Assembly: GCF_905220565.1 (NCBI RefSeq)
Contig: NC_059416.1
Location: 3,596,001 to 3,660,000 of the forward strand
From: Melitaea cinxia
Taxonomy: Eukaryota; Arthropoda; Insecta; Lepidoptera; Nymphalidae
DNA: 64,000 bases
Direction: 5' to 3'
Positions 57,846 through 64,000 of this stretch are shown here, piece after piece; position 1 is the stretch's first letter; the number at the start of each line of letters is the position of its first letter. The notes under the pieces were generated by a model that was not told where the DNA came from, searched no databases, and was given only the letters and a program-made list of their open reading frames with translations. The position numbers and the translations under genes are program-made.

Positions 57846-58569
57846 AACATGTATATTTTATATTTATATATTTTACATTTATACACGTATACTATACTAT
57901 CTTGATTATTTATGTATGGATGTTTGTATGTATTTATGATTATTTATGTATGAATATTTGTGTATGTGTATGCGTATGTATTATTGAATCTATCAAACAC
58001 TATTATTATTCATCCTTAAGATTATTGCACACTTCCTAACCGTCACTACTATATCGTATCCTATGACCAAAGATTATACCACTACTTAATTTCATCCCTT
58101 AAAATGCTGTGCTATATTACCTTAAGGAAAATTATCTTAGATAATTTTTAAACTAACACAATCAGTTAATCAACTCATCTACTAATTAGTAATTACTCAC
58201 TAGCCCGCAGTGCAGAAGCATAGAAGGTTAAGGAGACTGTTTTCCTTGTATAGATGATACTTTTTAAAATGGGACATTTAGATGCCGTTTCTTTGATTTA
58301 GTATGTATCTGTTAAAATCAATCTGATATGTATTATTTCTGTTTTATTGTACAATAAAGTATATTGTTATGTTATGTTGTTACGAAGATATAGATTAAGT
58401 ATTTCTTAATCTTTTACAATTGGCGCTAAAACGGTACTCAATTGTTTAAAAGTACATAAAATAAAAATAAAATATAAAAACTTCGCAAGAAACTGAGGCA
58501 GTTAAAATTAAAATATAAAAAGAAATAATTTACACAATTGTATAAAATATTTTTTCTTATTGTATTTGT

Positions 58570-58800
58570 ACAAGACAATTATTTTATTATTTATATGTAT
58601 ATATTATGTATGTACACCTCCATGCCGTCTAATTCTTTAGTCATGTCCTTTTCATGCTAGAGGTTGTCTGGAAGAGATCGCTCTTTTAGCGATAAGACCG
58701 CCTTTTGTACATGTCTATATTTTCTTTTACGGTGTAAAATTTTTCTCTGATAGTGTACAATAAAGAGTATTTGTATTGTATTGTATTGTATTTAACAAAG
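58570..58800 (+). mobile_element. LINE 3' end with TTGTA tail
   Basis: ctcttttagcgataagaccg then gtacaataaagagtatttg and a (ttgta)n tail at about 58775-58795: a 5'-truncated non-LTR copy next to the previous LINE. Confidence 0.65.
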
Positions 58801-58904
58801 GTAAGAATATCATGAGTGTAAATAGTTTGAAACACTTATTACTGAAATTACAATTGTAATTTAGATTTTACTTCATAATCAAATTCACTGTATGAAAATG
58901 GTGT

Positions 58905-59385
58905 TTCACGGTATTATGGTCGCACTCCTCTGAAACGGTTCGACTGATTTTTACTCATTTTTTGTGTATATTTGGTAGGTATGGGAATAGCTTGTAAAAT
59001 ATATAGTTTATCTTAATTCGACTAGATAAATATGCTATGGTTTTCATACCGCTATTAAGTTGTCCCCAGTTTGACAGATCGCAACCCAGTTACAACCTCT
59101 TTTGGGTCAGCTAGTATGTATGTATGTACAAAAACCTACAGTATTTTGCTAATGTGTATTTATTTATTTAAAAGATAAATATTGCTTTGATCTAATATAT
59201 AAAAATCTCGTGTCATAGTATTTGTTACCGAACTCCTCCGAAACGGGTTGACCAATTATTATATTTTTTTTTGTATATGTTTGGTAAGCCTAAGAGTAGA
59301 TCGTAGACTATTTTTTATACGACTAGGTGATAATGGTATTCCTATCCATATGGTAGAACGTTTGCCGGGTCAGCTAGTAAGAAGT
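58905..59385. mobile_element. Two decayed copies of a 'gccgggtcagctagt' repeat
   Basis: Related units at about 58905-59115 and 59205-59385, each with a tcctccgaaacgg motif and ending gggtcagctagt. Similar pieces occur at 21760-21840, 22000-22100 and 43050-43870. CTAGT ends suggest Helitron-type or a similar element. Confidence 0.5.
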
Positions 59386-59981
59386 AAAATAAAATATTTG
59401 TACTAATATTATAAAGGGAAAAGATTTGTATTTTTGTACATTTGTAACGAATAAACTTGAAAACTACTGGACCGATTATAAAAATTCTTTTACCATTAGA
59501 TTGCTACATTATCTCAAAGTAACGTAAGCAGAAAAAAAGTAGAGATCCACTACTAAAAGTTCACTAATGTAAAGCCCTGGTAAACTTCGCAATAACATAT
59601 GTCAAACTATGGTAGTTATGTCACTATAACTACTTTTTTTCATTTTAAATTGATAGAAATCAGACTATTATCATCAGACCATGTTATCTACTACCAAACG
59701 ACTACCAAACTTTTATATTCTCGTAATCGTAATCCAAACAAATAACTTCCTATTCAATGCCTGTAAATTACTTTTCGAAGTATCCAAATCGGACTTTCGG
59801 ACATCGGAAAATAAGTACTGCTAAATAAACGCCGCCGTGTGCAGGGACGACGGACGATGAGTGGGAGAGGGCTGGGCAGTTGTGAACATCTACTGAAAAA
59901 GCCGCACGGGCTCAAACATCCGCTTTCTACGCAGCGGACGCAGTGGCGGAATATTTCAACATTTTTTATATACATTTTTAA

Positions 59982-61005
59982 CCGACTTCCAAAAAAGGAG
60001 GAGGTTCTCAATTCGACTGTATTTTTTTTATGTATGTTACATCAGAACTTTTGACTGGGTGGAGCGATTTCGACAAATTTTCTTTTAATCGAAAGGTGGT
60101 GTGTGTCATTTGGTCCCATTTAAATATATTTGAGATCTAACAACTACTTTTCGAGTTATATCTAATAATGCGTTTTTACTTGACGCTTTTTTCGTCGACC
60201 TACGTAGTATTATACTGATGGGAGAGGGGGCCGCCGACGAGGTCTCCGTCCGCAGGCGACGAACGGGGGTGCGTAGGAGGCTCTACTTAATGCGTTTCCA
60301 GTAACGCCCCTGTGCCCATGTCGGGCCGGGATGGGAACCCAGTCCTGATAGACATGGCGTCGTCGGGATTGTTCAGAGGTGAGCCGGACAGTCCCATGGA
60401 GGAGAAGTCTGGTCTTTTCGCCGAGGCCAGCCTGTCGCTGGAGGGATCCTGTTGCCTGCAGATCCGGGACCCTCCAATTAAAGCGGCTGAAGGCTCCCGC
60501 AGGAGTTTTGGTCGGTAGTGCACCCCCAAGTGCTAAGCCGACATACGGTCTAGGAATGCCTACCCGGGCATCCTGGATATCACCCGTAAATGGGTTACCC
60601 TGCGATATCAAAAAAAAAAACGTTGTATTATACCGCATAACTTTCTTATGGATGTACTGATTTTGATAATTCTTTTTTTGTTGGAAAGGGGATATCCTTA
60701 GTTTGGTACCATGATAAGGAAATCAGGATCTGATAATGGGGTCCCAGAGAAATCGAGGGAAACTCTTGAAAATCCGCAATAACTTTTTACTGGGTGTACC
60801 GATTTTAATAATTTTTAATTTAATCGAAAGCTGATGTTTATCATGTGGTCACATATAAATTTTATCGAGATCTGATAACTACTTTTTGAGTAATCTTTCA
60901 TAACGCGTAATTGCTAGACTATTTTTTCGTCGATCTACGTTGTATTACTTGTCGATGTAATTGAAGTCGGTTTTTTTTTCGTTTGCGAGCAAACACAATT
61001 ATTTA
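59982..61005 (+). mobile_element. Dispersed repeat family 6, interrupted by a poly(A) insertion
   Basis: The repeat runs 59982-60219 and 60622-61005; the intervening ~400 bp is GC-rich and ends in poly(A). A partial copy follows at 61075-61235. Confidence 0.75.
60220..60621 (+). mobile_element. 5'-truncated non-LTR insertion with poly(A) tail
   Basis: GC-rich, starting gggagagggggccgccgacg and ending gatatc(a)10. It is bounded by cgtagtattatac and cgttgtattatac, a ~13-bp target duplication with one difference. Open frames on both strands are a GC effect; parentage unknown. Confidence 0.7.
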
Positions 61006-61239
61006 AACTTTTGTTTATTATTTTTAATTTTTATTGCTATTTATAGTATTGTTATTTTTAATCAGCAGCTTGTCATCTGGTCACATATAAATTTCATTGA
61101 GATCTGATAACTACTTTTTGAGTAATCTTTGATAACGCGTAGTTACTTGAGTATTTTTTCGTCGATCTACGTTGTATTGTACTTGTCGATGTAATTGATG
61201 TCAGTTTTTATTTCGTTTGCGAGCAAACAATTATTCGTT

Positions 61240-61774
61240 CCAATTAAAAAAAATCACAACTACTTATGAATTATTATATTCAACCTTTACTGTTTTTATA
61301 GTATTCAAACGCTTTTCTTAGAAAGTATTTATCAAAAGTTCTTCTACCTAGTTAAACCTTTCCCGGCATTATTTATTTATGCTGTTTATTTAAAAAGAGG
61401 TGCCTCGAATAAAAGGTCTCAAACTATCTAAACATTGTTCGTAAGCGAGATTAGCAACAATACTATTGGACAGTCTAAAAAAAAACAAGTAAAAAGTAAA
61501 TATCTACAAAATCAATTTACTCAAGAAATAGAATAAAAATATGCAAAAATGAAAATAAAGGAACATAGAAATAAGATCAAATAAAAAATGGAGCTTCTTA
61601 AAATAAAAAATTAAAAAATTAAATAAAAAATTAAATACTTAAGTGCTTATATATAAATCAAAAAAAAAAAAAAAATTAAATAACGTATAATATTTATATA
61701 AATAAAATTTAAAACTTAAGAAAAATGAACTGAAAATAAAAACACATTTATAGATAAAAAAATAATGTTAAAAA
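61240..61774. other. AT-rich non-coding spacer
   Basis: Long A-rich tracts (aaaaatta-type) and no recognisable element between the family 6 fragments and the right inverted arm. Confidence 0.5.
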
Positions 61775-64000
61775 AAAACGAATGTATGTACTTTAGACCA
61801 CACGACTGAAGTGAAATTTCTGCACAACAGGCCTGCACTGCAGTGTCGTAAGACACTATATACGAAACGTAACTGGTCATGAGAGAAAGAAAATGTGCGC
61901 TCGCACCTCTTTCTCTCTCTTGTTCCACCAGACTCGCCTGATCACACTTTTCGTAACGCTCTCGTCACGCATTCACCAGCTTTTACTCCCCAAGTCAAGC
62001 GTGTGTAAAGAAGTTATACTTCAAAACTTCTTATCTTCTTTAAGATACGTTTACTCTACGTTTATCCCAAAATATTTAAAACGCAAATGACCACCCGTGC
62101 GAAGCCTTCACGGCCCCCTAGTAATGTTCTAATTATGATCGTGTGTAGGTAATTACAATCTTCTCAAAAGACGTTTTTCACATATAACGTTGAATTTAAA
62201 TAAAATACATTTTCCAGACTTGTTATTTTATATTACTAAGAAAATTAAAAGTTAAATAATTTAATCGGTTTAAGATAACTAATTCTATTTATTTAGATTT
62301 TATAATTTACAAAATTTGAAATTAAATAATTTTATATTTTTAATTCGAGTTATTTAATTATAGAGAAAATCAAAAACATATTTATAACAAAGTCATACCA
62401 AGTAGATAATTGTAAAATTTAGTTGTTAGTTTTCAAGGTTTACCCTTCAGAATAAAAAAAAACAAGTCAACGTGCTCATCATTGTATTGTTATCAAAAGA
62501 TAAATGAGGAAATGAATTTAAGAGGCTTACTCGTAATAATAATGGTGTGAATAATAAGGAAAAGATATTAGATAAATTTTTGTACAATGGAAAGTGATGT
62601 GACCTATATCTTCTGAAAGCATGTAGTGTAGACCAACTTTTATCTGTCTTTCTTCGTTTGCGTGGTGTTGATGAGATGAAGGCTACACATTAAGAACAGA
62701 AGATCATAACTGTCAACAAATTACAAATGACATAGCCGTGAAATTCCGATTGATCTTAGATTGAGGAACAAAGGACATATGTATATGTTGTGTGCTGCTT
62801 TTGACAAGCACATCAGTAGAAATCTATTTTTTGCAAAACCAATTGTCAGAGAGTTTTACTTTCAAGAAGTGGGTATATAGGTAAATCTCATCTAATTAAA
62901 TATTTATAAAAATATTAGCGGATATGTTCCAGGCTATAAGTAATGATAACTATCAAGTATTTATGATAAGAACTGGGTTCGACGGCTTAACGTTCTCTCC
63001 GAGGCAAGGTGGGGAGACCTACAAGGACATCCAAACCGTAAAGAAATATTTATAGGAATAAATAAATAATATACACACACGGCCGTTTGTTCCTAAGTAA
63101 ACAATAAATGCCTATTTTTTTTAAGTAGCTGCCAGCTGATAGACACATTTTTTTCTTAATAAATGGACATAAAAAAATATAAATACTTTTATGTAATACA
63201 TCCTCAATTACGGCGAGAATAAACATCTCACACTCAACTTATTACGATTTAATTTTTGTGTCCGGGGTCCGGAAAGACACACAATACAAGCACAAACCTC
63301 CAGACCATGATAAACTGTGTTGCACAAATGTTTGCCTTGTGTGAAAATCGAACCCACGACCGCCCGCGCGTCTACAAATCGATCTCAATTAGAATCGAAC
63401 CAATCTGCGCAACTGGAAACTGCGCTAGTCGAAATATATGTATCTATTATATGTATGATTACTGGAGTTGGTGTTGTATTAGCGGTTGCGGGTTCGATCC
63501 CTCTCATGAGAAATATTTGTATCGGCTTTATGGATGTTTGTCGGAGTCTGTCTAATAGTATGCTTGTGTATTGTTTGTTTTTCCGGACCCCGCACACAGG
63601 AGAAAATCCTATTGGAGGCTGTAGAGTGTCAAGGGTTTATTTATTTTTTATATTTAAAGTAGCTCATTGGCGTACAGAATAGTACCAAATGACAATGACA
63701 TTAAATAGGTTGATGGTAATAAGTTCCGCTTATGATTGTTATCAAAACAACCTTACTAAGACCCTCAAATTTTGTTGTCCTAATGTGTTGTACTTTTTTG
63801 CTCCGTGACAGAAAGTCGTCATTTGTCTTCGCGTTTATCAAGCTCTAACGATTGGCAATGCGTATTCTACGTCTAAGTAACGACGGGTCGCGACGTGCTA
63901 CAGTACTGAAATAAAAAATATTTTTTACGTACGCGGTTTTTACGTGCGCGGTAAAACTAATTTGTAAAATATTTTTAAATTAAACAATAAATTGTGATTA
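61775..64000 (-). repeat. Right arm of large inverted duplication (runs off window)
   Basis: Mirror image of 17740-20577. The last bases correspond to about 17740 on the left, so the match reaches the window edge without visible end. The middle (62885-63540) has its own SINE-type insertions. Confidence 0.85.
61790..62122 (+). mobile_element. Helitron-like element in right inverted arm
   Basis: Begins tttagaccacacgactgaag; at the 3' end CCGTG and CACGG form a stem followed by ccccCTAGT (62118-62122). The mirrored copy at about 20215-20565 has lost CTAG. A third, partial copy is at 54465-54710. Confidence 0.6.

Larger units (their letters stand above)
55400..58370 (+). mobile_element. Decayed jockey/CR1-type LINE
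   Basis: Order on the plus strand: endonuclease, reverse transcriptase, C-terminal domain, then a 3' region ending acaataaagtatattgttatgttatgttg. Nearly full coding order is kept but frames break repeatedly. Clade placement is uncertain. Confidence 0.8.

Noticed and set aside
60210..60660. Frames of 68-142 codons on both strands
   Set aside because: They lie in a poly(A)-tailed GC-rich insertion and overlap each other; compositional effect.
1..64000. CRISPR arrays, operons or bacterial toxin-type systems
   Set aside because: Split exons, GT-AG introns and eukaryotic TEs throughout; tandem repeats present are minisatellites without spacer structure.

Overview
The window is animal nuclear DNA, almost certainly from a lepidopteran and probably a butterfly. 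It is AT-rich, its genes are split into small exons with GT-AG introns, and much of the rest is transposable-element (TE) debris of types common in moths and butterflies: tRNA-derived SINEs, RTE- and jockey-like LINEs, Helitrons ending in a hairpin plus CTAGT, mariner, hAT, Harbinger and piggyBac. Nothing prokaryotic is present. Species-level placement is not possible from the sequence alone.

Two host genes can be assembled exon by exon, both on the minus strand. (1) A sugar-porter (MFS, Tret1-like facilitated trehalose/glucose transporter) gene runs from 17613 down to 4376 in seven exons; all phases agree and it encodes 475 residues. Its first intron is about 8.6 kb and full of repeats. (2) A VIPAS39/SPE-39/Vps16B gene runs from 38322 down to 23993 in ten exons, about 404 residues. 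Its product partners the Vps33 SM protein in endolysosomal sorting. One splice donor in this gene is unusual.

The rest is layered mobile DNA. In the SPE-39 intron at 27149-31948 a SINE holds a mariner element (27396-31498), which holds the remains of a Ty3/gypsy LTR retrotransposon (about 27890-31046). Just upstream of the SPE-39 start codon sits a 7.8 kb Harbinger element (38437-46205, TTA target duplication). It is split by a 3.4 kb hAT-like element (40996-44406, perfect 8-bp target duplication), which is itself full of LINE remains. The Harbinger also holds a 0.9 kb array of 9-bp repeats. Further right come a piggyBac remnant (46995-48299), a GC-rich island (50140-50712) and a decayed LINE with endonuclease and reverse transcriptase (55400-57845).

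The most notable large structure is a pair of inverted arms. Roughly 17740-20577, the region upstream of the transporter's first exon, recurs in reverse complement at 61775-64000 and runs off the window. If the homology continues, a second transporter copy should start about 130 bp beyond the right edge on the plus strand. No clearly new biochemical system is visible; the points of interest are nested insertions, an in-frame chimera of integrase and mariner transposase, TE invasion of a host promoter region, and this inverted duplication.
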